This document shows positions 11,381 to 23,511 of a stretch of DNA of 64,000 bases, one piece after another; within the stretch, counting starts at the first letter, position 1, and each line of letters starts with the position of its first letter. The translations under genes and the position numbers were made by a program. The notes beneath the pieces were generated by a model that did no database searches, had not been told where the DNA came from, and saw only the letters and a list, made by a program, of their open reading frames with translations. The stretch comes from Fagopyrum homotropicum (lineage: Eukaryota > Streptophyta > Magnoliopsida > Caryophyllales > Polygonaceae), in the NCBI GenBank assembly GCA_033239125.1, contig BSWB01000008.1, positions 10,818,001 through 10,882,000 on the forward strand, given 5' to 3'.

Positions 11381-11392
11381 GCTCTGATACCA
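11381..11392 (-). promoter_or_regulatory. Primer binding site, complementary to initiator tRNA-Met
   Basis: In element sense the sequence TGGTATCAGAGC begins four bases after the 5' LTR. It is the canonical plant retrotransposon PBS matching the 3' end of initiator methionyl-tRNA. A roughly 260 bp leader separates it from the gag ATG at 11123. Confidence 0.92.
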
Positions 11393-11395
11393 TGT

Positions 11396-12466
11396 TGTAA
11401 CACCCCGAATTCTCGGAACTCGGAGTATCACTGGTTAGGACCTCACAATGGGTCCCGGCCTCAGTTTGACAACAACATTACTAGGACCTTGCAACAAGAC
11501 ACAAATAAAGAAACCGAAATTCATAAAAACCCTGTTTTTAGAGTAATGAATGCAACACTGTCTAGCAGCCTACAGTACTTAAACAAGAGAAAAGAACAAC
11601 TGTCTTAACCAAAAGAAAGGAAAGACAAAACAACCCCAACCCCACTCTAAGGAGTACGGAGACCCGGCTGACCACTACTTCCGGATCACTCAGCTGCTGA
11701 TCTAACCTGCGGTAAATCTAAAACAACAACAAGAGGAACCGTTAGCTAGTTATCTAAATATTAGTAGAATAATAGCAGCACAAACACACTCAGATAAACA
11801 TAAAACACTCAGCATGCTTTCAAACAAGTCCGTTTTATTATCTTGCTTTAATTTACTCATTCACTCTAGTGATACTTATTTTGTGACACGAGGGATTCCC
11901 AAACCTCGCCTCCGCCCCCGTGTACCCATCAGGAATGGATCCGATGCACCTCACCTTGTACCTGTATGGTCTGGGTATAGAGAACCTCCCAGTCTCCTGT
12001 CAGAGCTGGGCAGTGATGTCACGGCCCGTTATATATACACTTGGGCCTTAAACGTAATAAAACTGTCGTCCTAGCAAGTTATTATTATTAAACACGCAAA
12101 TAGCACACACAACTACCATCACTCAACTAACACTCAGAAACTGGCTAAGTAAGTCGCAAGGACTTACCTGAGTCAAAATGCACTCTAATACGTCTCAGAT
12201 AGTCCGTACTCGTGGTAACTCAAGAGTCTGTCAAATGAAGGCATGTGTATCAAAATCACATTCCGATGTCCAACCTCATGCTAAGGAATTACGGAACAAG
12301 TTCTTACGGTAGAAGACCATTTTACCCTCAGCCGAAGGCTTCTCAAATTTATTCTTAAACTTTCTTATCACCCACTTATTTAATTATGTAATTATTCGGT
12401 ACTCATATATATATCTACATATTTAATTTCTCATCTTGTACGGATTTGGGTACACTTACGTCCTGA

Positions 12467-12500
<34 letters not shown>

Positions 12501-12732
12501 TTATGTTATGTATATAAACTTGAAATCCCAACTTATTTCTATATACTTATATCTCTTTTATATAGTTTTCCTAAATCCCAACTCGTATTTATGTGTAGAT
12601 ACTCGCATTTTTATATATTCTATATATTATGTTTATAAATATACTTTTATATAAAAATTATATACCCATTAAATTCCAAGCTTCTATAAACGTTAATAGA
12701 CTTTAAAATACTTATATGTACTCTTTTATTTC

Positions 12733-12797
<65 letters not shown>

Positions 12798-13995
12798 CCG
12801 TATATGTGTATACTCGGCATTCATAACTCCTATATATAAGTTCACCAAACCGCTCTTACTAATCTTCCGTACTCGAAAGTACATAAGTACATATATGTAT
12901 CCTATATATATATATATATTCTGAATCCGGCTATTCATACACAACTTGCATCCACACACGTTTCTCACCCTATATTAACACCGTACTCGTATATTATACA
13001 CACTTACGTCTCTTATACTTATCATTCCACACATATATATATACGGGTAAGATACGTCTCTAAATATACATATATATGTACTGCAGGTGGGGAGGAAGAA
13101 CGGAGAAGCCGGCTTACCGGGCTGCAGTCCGGCAGAGCGGCGCACTGGCTTTCCGGCGGCAGCACTGGTGTTCCGGCGGCCCCTCCCTGGTGGTCGACTG
13201 GCTGCTGCTGCGGAACGATCGAAGAGGCAGCGGTTAGGTTCTCAAAGTCGACAGAAGGCGAGGAGAAGGAAGGGCGGCGACTTACCGGGATTAAGGCGAT
13301 GCGAGGCGGCTCCTGCGGCGACCCTGGCTCCGGCGTCGGAGGAGACGGTGGTCCGGTGGCAGTGCTACTGCAGGCCGGGAGAAGGCGCGATTAACGATCC
13401 GGAAACGAGAGAAAGAAGGGTGAAGAGAAGGGAGGCACGCACTTACCGAACCTACTGCGGCGGTCGGCGGGGAGCGGCGCGGCTCGGTGGCGGCTCGGTG
13501 GCGGTCGACAGCGGCGGTCTCAATCCGGTGTGTGTCTTGCGGCGGTCGAACGATATTACAGAGAGGGATGGGGGAAACACAGCGGCAGGTGAGGGAGAGT
13601 TAGATTAGGTTTAGATTAGGGTAGTTTAAGGTTAGTAATTATGTTTAATTAGAGGTTAAGAAACAATGGGCTGGTTGGGCCGGCAGTCTTCAAGACAATT
13701 TGGGCCCACTTGGGCTTCGTTAAAACGAGCTGACGTGAAACCCGTTTCTCGTATGGATCGGTAGGGCATTTGCGGAAAATTTTACGGAATTATTCCGTAC
13801 TAGGTAAATTATTATTTTTATTTTAAAATACGTAAATTATTTCCGATCAATTATTTTATCATCTTAGGTGCATCTAAGTCACGTAAAATGATAGAACTAA
13901 ACTCGTTTTATGTTACTTATTTATTTATATACATTTGTCTCATCGGACTTTGGTTACTTTTACTTTACCAGAACTTAAAATTCTCGGTTATTACA
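11396..13995 (-). repeat. Tekay 5' LTR (right copy)
   Basis: It matches the left LTR almost base for base outside the TA repeats and ends CGGTTATTACA before the GGTAA duplication. As the 5' LTR it should carry the element promoter. I did not find a convincing TATA box near the GC-rich leader. The word CACGTAAAATGATAGAA at 13880-13896 is shared with other Tekay LTR families in this window. Confidence 0.9.
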
Positions 13996-14554
13996 GGTAA
14001 TAAAGGTTTGTCCTTTATTGGGGTTTGAGTGTGCTTTCATCCCATCTTTGTGAGTTAGCTTGAGACTTACCCGGTAAAGGTTGATTCTATTCCATTAGAT
14101 GGTGTGTTAGTTTGAGATTATAGTTCTTTATCTTAATTCCTTGAGACTTACCCGGTAATAGGAGTTACGGTTTGGGATTAGTGAGTAGTGAGACTTACCC
14201 GGTGATCTATTCCACTTTAGTAACACCTTCCCCGGGCAAAAACCTCAGCTTTGTCCTCTTATCTTTAGATCTTGAGTTGGAACCACAACTAGATGCTTTA
14301 ATCCCTAGAATTGCATATTTCCTTTATTGACTTCTATATCATCTTTGATTGTTTTGATCACCTTTTGTGGTTAGTAATTACTAAAGCATACCGTGATTGG
14401 ACTTTGTTTCACTAAGTCCCCGTGATCGACCCCTGAAATTCCTTGCTTTTTACTACGATTGACCCGTACACTGCGGGTTCGCATCCTTGTTTTAAGCTTA
14501 CGTCTAGGGTTATAAATTTAAAGCTTGCACACACCGTTTGAAGCGAACATTTAC

Positions 14555-14840
14555 TTCACTTGGAAAGCCAAGATGACCTAGTCTATGACAACACCTCTCT
14601 CTTCCCTACAGACTGTTTACATCAAGCCATCTTTACAATCAAGAACTTCACCTCTCAAAGATGGAAAGACTGCTTCGTTAGCTCGCTTTGGTGGGCTCGC
14701 TTACTAGGCATTCACTTAGCCTAGGTTGTCCTCTCGGTCTGTTTGTTGCTTGTTTCTGTTACCTCTCATTTTTCGTTTATTTGGACAAAGTGACTCTTGT
14801 GAATTCCCTCTCAATATACGCAATCTTTTCAAAAAAAAAA
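14555..14840 (+). pseudogene. LINE ORF2 3' end and poly-A tail, continuation of the LINE at 1-2103
   Basis: Removing the inserted element and one copy of its TTTAC duplication makes the frame continuous: ITAYVY at 2085-2103 joins FTWKAKMT at 14555. Together these give the aromatic/tryptophan-rich C-terminus usual for plant LINE ORF2. An in-frame TAG follows the KAKMT codons. Further down is an untranslated tail rich in pyrimidines, ending in ten A residues at 14831-14840, the expected 3' end of a target-primed LINE. The 5' target-site duplication lies outside the window and cannot be checked. Confidence 0.8.
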
Positions 14841-16220
14841 GATTAATCTTACCCGACTTTTTTATTGTTATCTCTTGGCCACATCATCTTAAAGCAACAA
14901 ATTATTATTTTTTTCATCCCATCAATATAATTAGTAGATAAAACTATTTTATGTATAAAATACTATTTTTAAAGTGGTATAAATATATACAAAATGGATG
15001 TCTATTAGTAGATAAAACTATTTTATGAATTATAAAAATATTTATTTATTTTTTTAGATTATGAAAATGATACTAAAAAGTATTTAAAATATTTATAAAT
15101 GTGCTATGCTATGTGTCATATGATGATTGGTTGATGGGTGATTTTAAGATGTGCTTTAAAAAGACCAAAATTTATTGGTTATATTAAAAAAATAATTCTC
15201 TCTCCTACATAGATACTAAGATTAGGGGATGAACACTCCAATGTGTACGTGAGTACTCTTTAATCTATTCAAATTAAAATTTAATTACAATAATCTTATT
15301 TAACTATTACATTATTAGTATTTTTCTTCCTTTTACCCAAACTATATATTAATGTTGGTAAGAGTAAAATATCAAACATAATATATACATATCGGTGATT
15401 TAGCGTGGAGGAAAATGTAATTCTAACGATAAATTATTATTGTTTTTTATTTTTAAATTAATATATATCTATATTATATACTGAAATAGAGCTTGAAATC
15501 GACATTTGACGCAGAATCCCGCACAAGGTACGAACACTAAAACTAGTCAATACTAAGACATGAGACACTAATTTTGACGTGACGGCCTCCTAATCTCACA
15601 ATATCTTTTTTAATAAAATGGTTTAAATTAAACATATATCATCTTTATTAATTTACTAAAAATGGTTCAAAATAAATATATAGTTATACATCGTACTATA
15701 GTATTGTAATAAAACATTTTTTTTTCTTTACTACAAACAATTAACAAGGAGATTTTTTTTATAATGAAAAGCGGTTTAAACCATCGTTTATTGAAACAAA
15801 AGACCAAAAAAAATCGGCAAACGGACTAACTGTCATGAAGGATCACAACAAAGGAGAAAAGAAACACACAAATATACATCACAAAAAAAACCTGAACGCA
15901 AGGAGATCTTGAAGGAAAATCAAGATGATTCAGGCAACAAGAAGCAACGAGCATAGAAGTTCTTCGAAGGAAGTACACATGAAGGAAGCTTGAAAAACAA
16001 TTGTGGACACCTCATATTTGGATTGCAACAAAGCCGTCAAGAGTCGATCACAAATCCACGTCTACTCGACAAAACGCTCAAAACCGCCAACAAAAGACAA
16101 CATCAAACCTAAGAAGACAATTCTACAAACACACGAGTATCATGATATATAAAGGTATACCTTGATGGTTAAAAGAAAAATGATTTATAAGGAGAAAACT
16201 GTTCATACCGATTTGGTTTA
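14841..16220. other. AT-rich non-coding spacer
   Basis: No coding frame or RNA gene is recognisable. A 24 bp word beginning TTAGTAGATAAAACTATTTT occurs twice, near 14931 and 15005. The stretch 15760-16160 is A-rich, with a CGGTTTAAACCATCG-type palindromic patch near 15771. It could be the remnant of another transposon, but nothing identifies it. Confidence 0.5.
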
Positions 16221-16229
16221 ACAAATGAT

Positions 16230-17169
16230 GGATTTTTCCTATTGGTGCCCTTCAAATTTGGCCTTTTTTCTCTTGGTATCACATTTTCAAGTTTTCTCTT
16301 AATATCCTCATGTTTTAATTTGTTTCCCCTTATATTCATTGTTGATATATTACATTGAAATTTCAATTATAAAATATTAAAAAATCAGAAAAATAAATTT
16401 AAAATTAATTATGACCTCACTAAATTTAAACTAATTAATTGTATAACAGAATTATTTTTTATATAATTTTTTTTTGGATTAAAATACAACTTATAAATTT
16501 TACTTATTTTTAGATTAAAATAAAAATCATAAGTTTTTATTTATTTACAAATTAAAATAAAATATAGAAATTAAATTTAAAAATAAATAAATATTGCTAT
16601 AACTTAATTTTAAGTGAGGTACATAATTAGTTTTAAAACTTATTATGACCCTTATTAAATTTTAAACTTATAAATTTAAAGAAATACCGAGTTATGGTTA
16701 TAGAAGTATTTCTATGTTTTAAATTTTATTTTATTTTAATTTTAAAAGTCTAGAAAAGTATATTTAAAACTAATTATGTACCCTAAGTTACACTAAAAGT
16801 ATGGTCAATTTTATTTATTTTAGAAATATTTTTTAAATTTATATTATCTATATTTTAATTTTAATTAAAAAATATAAAAAATTACTATAGTTTTTATTTT
16901 AGTTCAAAAATTAGAAAAAGCTATAGTTTTTTAAAGATTTTTTTATACATTACTTAGTATTTTATAAAATTAATATTTTAATATTTTCATAAATAGTTTT
17001 CTATTTTTCTAGATTTTTTAATTTTATAATTGAACTTTGAATAAAATATATTAAGAAAGGGTACAAAAGGGGACACAAATCAACCATGTGGGTATGAAGA
17101 GAAAACTTAGAAACTTGTTAATGGCGAGAGTAAAATTCTAAACTAGAAGGGCACAGAGAAGAAAAATCC
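16230..17169. mobile_element. Non-autonomous Mutator-like TIR element, 940 bp
   Basis: The two ends form long imperfect terminal inverted repeats of about 170 bp. The left end begins GGATTTTTCCTATTGGTGCC. The complement of the right end begins GGATTTTTCTTCTCTGTGCC and stays alignable through AAGTTTTCTCTT and TTCAATTATAAAAT. Flanking nonamers ACAAATGAT (16221-16229) and ATAAAAGAT (17170-17178) agree at seven of nine bases, the duplication length of Mutator-type transposases. The interior is over 80% AT with no transposase frame, so it would need a transposase supplied in trans. An old inverted duplication of another kind is the alternative. Confidence 0.68.
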
Positions 17170-19122
17170 ATAAAAGATTTGATACGCAGGGTGTTGTGGA
17201 AATGAGTGCTTTTGTGTTAATTGTTGTAACACCCCGAATCCGCGGGACTCGGGATGCTACGGGAGGAGACCTCACAATGGGTACCGACCCTTAGCCTGAC
17301 AACAATTTCACCGGATCTTGCAACAAGACACAAATAAAGGCCAAAACCGAAATACATTTTTATGCAATGTTATGAAACCCGAATACAAAAGAAAGGAAAG
17401 ACTTCAGCCGTCCTTACAACAACATCAACATAATACAAAATAACAACAACACGAGGACTTCAAAACCCAACTCAACCTAAGATGTACGGGGACCCCGGCT
17501 ATCCACTCCTCCGGATCACTCGGTGACATCCCTAACCTGCAAGGTATCTACACAAACGGTTTAAAACCGTTAGCTCACATTATAGGCATTATATAGATAG
17601 TATGACACACACATAAACAAGCAACCATATCACACAACTCATACTCATCCACATACAACAGATTATTATCTTCTTTATAAGTTATTCCATTACTAGTTCC
17701 ATTCGTTTTAAATGTGACACGAGAGTATTATAACTCTCGCCTCTGTCCCCGTGTAACCAACAAGAGTGATGCGGAGCTCAACCCATATACCATGTGGAGT
17801 GGCAAAGAAGCCCGTCCGTATACCATGTATGGCCTGGTCGTAGAGAACCTCCCAGTCTCCCTCGGGAGCTGGGCAGTGATGTCACCGCCCGATAATAATA
17901 AACAATGGGCCAACAATATAAATAACCAAGTTGTCCTAATCCGGTTTCATAATCATAAGCAATTAAACACACACCACCATCACATATCCAAATAATGCAT
18001 AAAAGCGGCTAAATAAGTCCGATGACTTACCTCGTCCCAAATCTAGCCAAATAACCGATCTCACTTCCCGTAGGAATACAACCAAGGCTTGTGCAAGACA
18101 AGACACGATAATCAACAACCACTCACGCAAGCTAGAAGTCCTTAGACTTATAGTCCTATATACTCTTACAAGATCATACACTCTCATAAACTAGAATAGC
18201 ACTCCTAGTCCTCACAACTCACAAGATCACAACTAAACCCCCATGTGCTAGGATACTCTCATCCTAAACTCCGCAATCTCAGCCAACATATAAATACCAC
18301 CTCAAGTCTCACAAGATCAACCACAAGGCTTACAACTGTATAACAACTCAAGAACAACACACCACATGTCATAAAACATCAATAACCTCAAACACTCACC
18401 TAAGGTTCCAAACCACTACTTGACATTCACTCTAAGTTATGCTAGATCCAACCTAGCATGATTCTACCACTAAACATAACTAGATCGAGGAAGAAGATAC
18501 TCACACGAGGTCAAAGGCGGAAGACGATCCACGGATGTCAAGAATGGATTCGATGGCCTTTATCGGGGCGCTTCCGGACCTAAAATCAAAGCTATGAAAA
18601 TTTAGCTTATACGCTAAATTTGAACGGAAGATAACTTATATAAATCTAAGGTAAAAACTCGTTTTCAAAATCAAGGTTAAAAAAAACCGCTCAACCATTT
18701 TCCAGGCCAAAAATACACTTATATGAACATGAGTCATAATCTGCAATTAGATCTTTAGCATAAACCGAGATTAATCAACAAGGCATAAATCATTTGTAAA
18801 ACCGGGTCACAAACTGCATTATAATATATGGATCCATTTATGTAAATAATATCCGCATGAGGGCATATTGCTCAGATTCCAAAACTTGGGTTCAAAACTG
18901 CAATAATCAAATATGGGGCACAAACTATAATTTCACCAAAATTAAGTGGGGCCGAAGAAATAAAAGAAAAAGGGCTTCTGAACCCTGCTTCTGTTGGCGG
19001 CAGATGAGGAACGCAAAGAGCGCCGAAAGCTTCGGCTTCGGCTCTGGTGGGCTTTAGCGGGGAGCACGAACGGCGAGGAAGGTAACGTGTCCCTCCGGTG
19101 GCTTCAACGACGGCGAGGGCAG

Positions 19123-20250
19123 TGTAGGAACCTGTAATACGATAGTTAAACTTTATGCAGTATAACGATAAGGTTCAGAATTTCATACCACCGCAGTGCA
19201 TATGTTGAGCAGAGTCGAGATCGGAATCTCTTTCCTTAATTCTAAAAACACCCCGTATTACGACGGTTACCGGTGTTTAAGAATCTCAGGATACCACTAC
19301 TGTTCGAATCCGTTCTTCGTAATAGAACCGGAAGCCTACGAACCAGTAGTGCGTTGCACTCTTGAGATAAGAAAAGCTGGCAAGCTTGAGAGAGAGAAGA
19401 GAGAATGATTGTTGGTGTGTTTTGGAATGAATGAAGAGCTCTCTATTTATAGGAGCTGGAGGAGCTGAATTGGGCTGTGGGCCTCGAGGCCCATTGAACC
19501 AGCCCAAAACCAGAGCCAATAGGAGAGTGACACGTGTCCGCAATCCAAAAGATTTCAGATTCACCTTGGAAGCCACGTTTTTAGGAGTCAATTGAAGATC
19601 ATAACCGCCCACTTTTGTAGGGGTTGTTGACTGATCCGTTGGACTGGATATTCGGATATCCAGCCCGGTCCGCTGATCCGATTGCACATATGGGTCTGGC
19701 CCAAGGCCTTCCTCATCTGGACTGTTGGATTTTGAGTTGGGTCGGCCCAAAAATAATATAGGTGGCCAGCCCAGATTATAATTAGGTCCACCCGCCCCGT
19801 CCCACAGCACGGTGCGGCTCGGCACGACCACGAGCTCGAACTCGAGCTCGGCTCGGCTCGGCGGCGCGCGTGTGGTGTTTTGCCTACGCCGTTCCCCATT
19901 GAAAATGGGTAGTCACCCAAGGCCACATGCCTTAGAGCAAACTTTCCCCTTATATTCTACTCCCTTTTACCTCCATATAGTCCATGTGGGATTCTCCCAA
20001 TTTTGACTATTTTCCCAAGTTATTGCCTATCACGCAACCAACTTTGGGCATCCATTTCTCATTCAAACGGAACTCAAATTTAATGTATGAATATACCACG
20101 AGCAAGATCTCGCGGAGATGAAGCCAACGCTCCCACTTTCCGGTGTTGATAATGGCCGGAGCCCACCGGAAATGTGCCCGGAAAAGTGTCCGGCGCACAC
20201 ATGTGTTAAAACATGTTTTATTTCTTCTTTTCATGAAATTAGTTCCAACA
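19123..20250 (-). repeat. Copia 3' LTR (left copy)
   Basis: It is 1128 bp long and differs from the right LTR by scattered substitutions plus a rearranged GC-rich stretch of GAGCTCG/GGCTCGG words near 19815-19870. A TATAAATA box in element sense lies at 19444-19451. Confidence 0.9.
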
Positions 20251-20264
20251 ATCCCCCACATGAA
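20251..20264 (-). promoter_or_regulatory. Copia polypurine tract
   Basis: In element sense the bases before the 3' LTR read TTCATGTGGGGGAT. This ATGTGGGGGAT form is common in plant copia elements and primes plus-strand synthesis. Confidence 0.75.
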
Positions 20265-20827
20265 TAGAAATGATTCTAAACATATGCTTCTCTGCTTTTA
20301 GACAGACAAAATTCTCAAGAGTATAGTCAAAAAATCACTGCATCTGGACTGGTGCCATGTTTCATGCTTGAACCGTCCATAGTGAATAGCTATCGGATTT
20401 ACTCGACCAGGTAGTGACTTTGATGTCTTGAACCACCCGGGCTTTTATGTAAACCGAGACAAAAACTATCACACAGTTTCATTTTCTCGCAGAATGTTTG
20501 GTTCTCTGGTTGTGTTCATTTTGGCCTTGAACATCCCTGGTTTATTCATGAGTGAATTTGGAGAATTCAGCCTCACTTTATTCTCCTAGACACGGCCCCA
20601 TGTCACACTCACAAGGTGATTTACCATAAAGAGTATCTTTCATACTCCCCTTTGTTTCAAGGCGATGGAATCAATAAAAGCCAAGCTTAACCTTAACTCA
20701 TACAATTTGCACTGTTTATCATCCTTAGGAACTAGGTAGAGATAGTGCTCCACTTGATTCAACTTAGTTAGGTTTTCCTTTTGAACCTACATCATGGGAT
20801 CTCCAGTCACGTAGGTAGGGTTTTCCT

Positions 20828-21307
20828 TCAAGCATCCTCTTTCGTAATAGGCTTTAAACCCATTCCTTTTGATGATTTTAAAACTTGATCTCTTAACAAA
20901 CCTTTAGTAAATGGATCCGCTAGGTTGTCAGCTGATTTGATATAGTCTATCGAGACTATACCTGTTGAGATCAGTTTTCTAATGGACTTATGTCGTCGTC
21001 TAATATGACGTGACTTTCCATTGTATAAAATGCTCAATGCCCGAGCTATAGCCGATTGACTATCACAGTGTACACACAATGCCGGCACTGGTTTTTCCCA
21101 CATCGGAATATCTTCCAAGAAGTTCCGAAGCCACTCAGCTTCTTCTGTTGCTTTGTCTAACGTAATGAACTCAGACTCCATTGTGGATCTGGCCAATAAC
21201 GTTTGTTTGGAAGATTTCCAAGACACTGCTGCACCACCAAGTGTAAACACATATCCACTTGTGGATTTTGAGTTTCTAGAGTCGGATATCCAGTTTGCGT
21301 CACTATA
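20828..21307 (-). pseudogene. Copia RNase H domain
   Basis: The frame continues from RT after the TGA at 21308-21310. It reads SDANWISD, FTLGGAAVSWKSSKQ, STMESEFITLDKATEEAEWL, and closes with SADNLADPFTKGL, all hallmark RNase H blocks. The nonsense codon separates it from RT; the expected residue there is Gly (LEGYSDANW in relatives). RNase H would degrade the RNA strand during reverse transcription. Confidence 0.85.
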
Positions 21308-22240
21308 TCATTCTAGAACTGCCGGTTGGTTACTATAGTGCAGCCCATAACTTTGAGTATAACGGAGATAGTTCAATACTCTAGTTATCCCTTTCCAATG
21401 TTTATGTCCTAGGTTACTTGTATAACGACTTAGTACATTAACTGAGTGCGCTAAGTCAGGGCGTGTACAATTGGTTAAGTACATAAGACTCCCAATTACA
21501 CTTGCATACTCAAGTTGTGACACTGAGCCCCCCACATTTTTGGTCAGATGGAGTTGAGGATCCACTGGACTCTTTGCTGTTCCACTCGAGTAGTTCTTGA
21601 ACCTCTCAAGAATCTTTTCAGCATAATGAGCTTGGGACAGGGTAATACCTTCGGATTGTCTAGTGATTTTAATCCCTAAAATGACATCCGCTAATCCCAT
21701 ATCTTTCATGTCAAATTGACCCCTAAGTAAATTCTTAGTTCGGTTGATCATGTCTTTGTTGCTTCCAATGATAAGCATATCATCGACATATAGACATAAC
21801 AAGACATATCCCGTAGGAGTATTCTTGATATATATGCACTTGTCGCATTCATTAATGCTGAAACCATTCGACATCATTATGTTGTCGAATTTTTCATGCC
21901 ACTGCTTAGGAGCTTGTTTGGGTCCATAAAGGGACTTTACAAGTCTACACACCTTGTGTTCTTGTCCAGACACAACATACCCTTCAGGTTGTTTTATGTA
22001 GATCTCCTCTTCTAAATCTCCGTTTAGAAAGGCAGTTTTTACATCCATTTGATGGATTTCTAGGTTCCGTAATACCGCTATTGCTATTAGCATTCTTATA
22101 GAAGTTATTCTCATAAGTGGAGAATATGTGTCAAAGAAATCGAACCCTTCTTTTTGTCGGAATCCTTGCACTACAAGCCTAGCCTTGTACTTTTTGATTG
22201 AGCCATCGGTTTTCAACCTGGTTTTGAAAATCCATTTAGT
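21308..22240 (-). pseudogene. Copia reverse transcriptase domain
   Basis: About 300 residues include KARLVVQGFRQKEG, MDVKTAFLNGDLEEEIYIKQPEG and the catalytic box LYVDDMLIIGS, followed by SLMYLTNCTRPDLAHSVN. The catalytic aspartates are intact. A small deletion near 22237 disrupts the usual CKWIFKTK segment and shifts the frame relative to the upstream connection domain. A TGA ends the frame at 21308. Confidence 0.87.
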
Positions 22241-23511
22241 GCTTTACACCCTTTTGGTAAGTCAACTAACTCCCATGTATGGTTTTGCATAATGAAGTCC
22301 ATCTCACTTTTGACTGCTTCCTTCCATGAAGGTGCGTCAGGTGTAGACATGGCTTCTGTGTAACTTCTTGGTTCTTTCTCCATGAGAAATACTGTTATGA
22401 AGTCATCCCCAAATGATTTTTCCGTTCAAGTTCTTTTGCTTCTTCGAGGTTCTTCCTTGACTATTTCATTTCCAGAAGTGCCTTCTTCCCTTTGTTCACG
22501 AGTTCGTTTTGGATTTTCTTTATCCTTACACGGAAACACGTTCTCAAAGAAAGAAGCATTCCTAGATTCCATTATTGTATTAACATGTATATCTGGTATA
22601 TCTGATTGATGTACCAAAAATCGATAAGCACTACTGTTGTGTGTATATCCTATGAAAATACAATCAACGGTTTTAGGTCCGATGGTGACCTTTTTAGGAG
22701 GTGGTATAGCCACTTTTGCTAGGCACCCCCACACTTTGAGGTATTTGTACGATGGTACTTTACCTTTTCAAAGTTCATATGGCGTTTTGCCAGTTACCTT
22801 ATGAGGTATTTTGTTGAGGATGTAATTGGTAGTAAGCAATGCTTCCCCCCACATGTTCTGGGGTAACCTGGAATCCTGCAACAAGGCGTTCATCATCTCT
22901 TTCAGAGTTCGGTTCTTTCGTTCCGCAACTCCGTTAGATTCAGGTGAATAGGGAGCAGTTGTTTGATGAACTATCCCATTTTCTCTACAGAACGTGTTGA
23001 AAGGTTCATCGTACTCGCCTCCTCTATCACTTCGTACGACTTTGATTGTCTTACTAAGTTGGTTTTCAACTTCCAACTTGTATTCCTTGAATTTTTCCAA
23101 GGCCTCATCCTTGCTTCTAAGCAAGTAGATATAACAATATCTTGTACAATCGTCAATAAATGTGACGAAGTACTTTTTACCTCCTCTAGTTTGGATAAAC
23201 TTCAAATCACACAAATCAGTGTGAATTAAGCCTAGAGGTTCTATAGTTCTCTCCATTTGTGGAGATGGCGTTTTTGTGAGTTTTGCCTGTACGCAGACTT
23301 CACATTTGTCTTTGTTTAATTTGCATTTTGGAATTAGGTTGAAATTCATTAGTCTTTGGATAGACTTATAATTTACATGTCCTAAACGTTCATGCCAAAT
23401 ATTAAAAGACTCAACAACATAAGCAATAGGAGTTTTATTCATTGAAACTTCGGTTACAACCTTCGGGATGACTGTCATTACACACATTTTGAACAGTCCA
23501 TCCTTGACATA
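22241..23511 (-). pseudogene. Copia integrase and integrase-RT linker
   Basis: The GAG-pre-integrase and zinc-binding segment reads FNIWHERLGHVN...CEVCVQAK. It is followed by the catalytic core with HTDLCD, RSDRGGEYDEPF and ERKNRTLKEMM, which supplies the D,D,E residues. Two stops in the same frame break it: TGA at 22765-22767, where relatives have Trp (ELWKGKVPSY, so TGG to TGA), and TGA at 22426-22428, most simply from CGA. Integrase would insert the cDNA into the genome. Confidence 0.87.

Larger units (their letters stand above)
3318..13995 (-). mobile_element. Near-complete Tekay/Del-like chromovirus (Ty3/gypsy), 10.7 kb
   Basis: This is a full-structure LTR retrotransposon. It has two long LTRs (3318-5946 and 11396-13995) with TG...CA ends, a perfect GGTAA duplication, a primer binding site, a polypurine tract and one gag-PR-RT-RH-IN-chromodomain frame on the minus strand. 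The LTRs differ by about a dozen substitutions outside AT microsatellites (my count by eye, roughly 0.5%), so the insertion is recent. RT sequence, 2.6 kb LTRs and a C-terminal chromodomain fit the Tekay/Del group. Chromodomains of this type are known to steer integration to heterochromatin. The only lesions seen in the frame are two in-frame amber codons, at 9804 and 9126. Confidence 0.93.
2104..14549 (+). mobile_element. Athila-like solo LTR (about 1.76 kb), interrupted by a Tekay element
   Basis: The LTR starts TGATAGCATGAATTATAG and ends GTTTGAAGCGAACA, and is flanked by TTTAC on both sides. The nested Tekay element and one GGTAA copy occupy 3318-14000. Without them the LTR is 1763 bp (2104-3317 plus 14001-14549), close to the 1750 and 1817 bp Athila-type LTRs elsewhere in the window. 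It reads in the opposite direction to those: its start is the counterpart of the ...TTATCA or ...CATCA ends of the minus-strand copies. It carries four copies of GAGACTTACCCGGT (3263, 14062, 14143 and 14190) and a TATA-like CTATAAAAAGGG near 2657. No internal region is present, so it is a solo LTR left by LTR-LTR recombination. Unequal homologous recombination is the usual cause. Confidence 0.85.

Noticed and set aside
11381..11392. Possible tRNA-Met gene sequence
   Set aside because: Only the 3' terminal 12 bases of initiator tRNA-Met are matched, next to an LTR: it is a primer binding site. The same applies to the tRNA-Asp match at 61738-61755.
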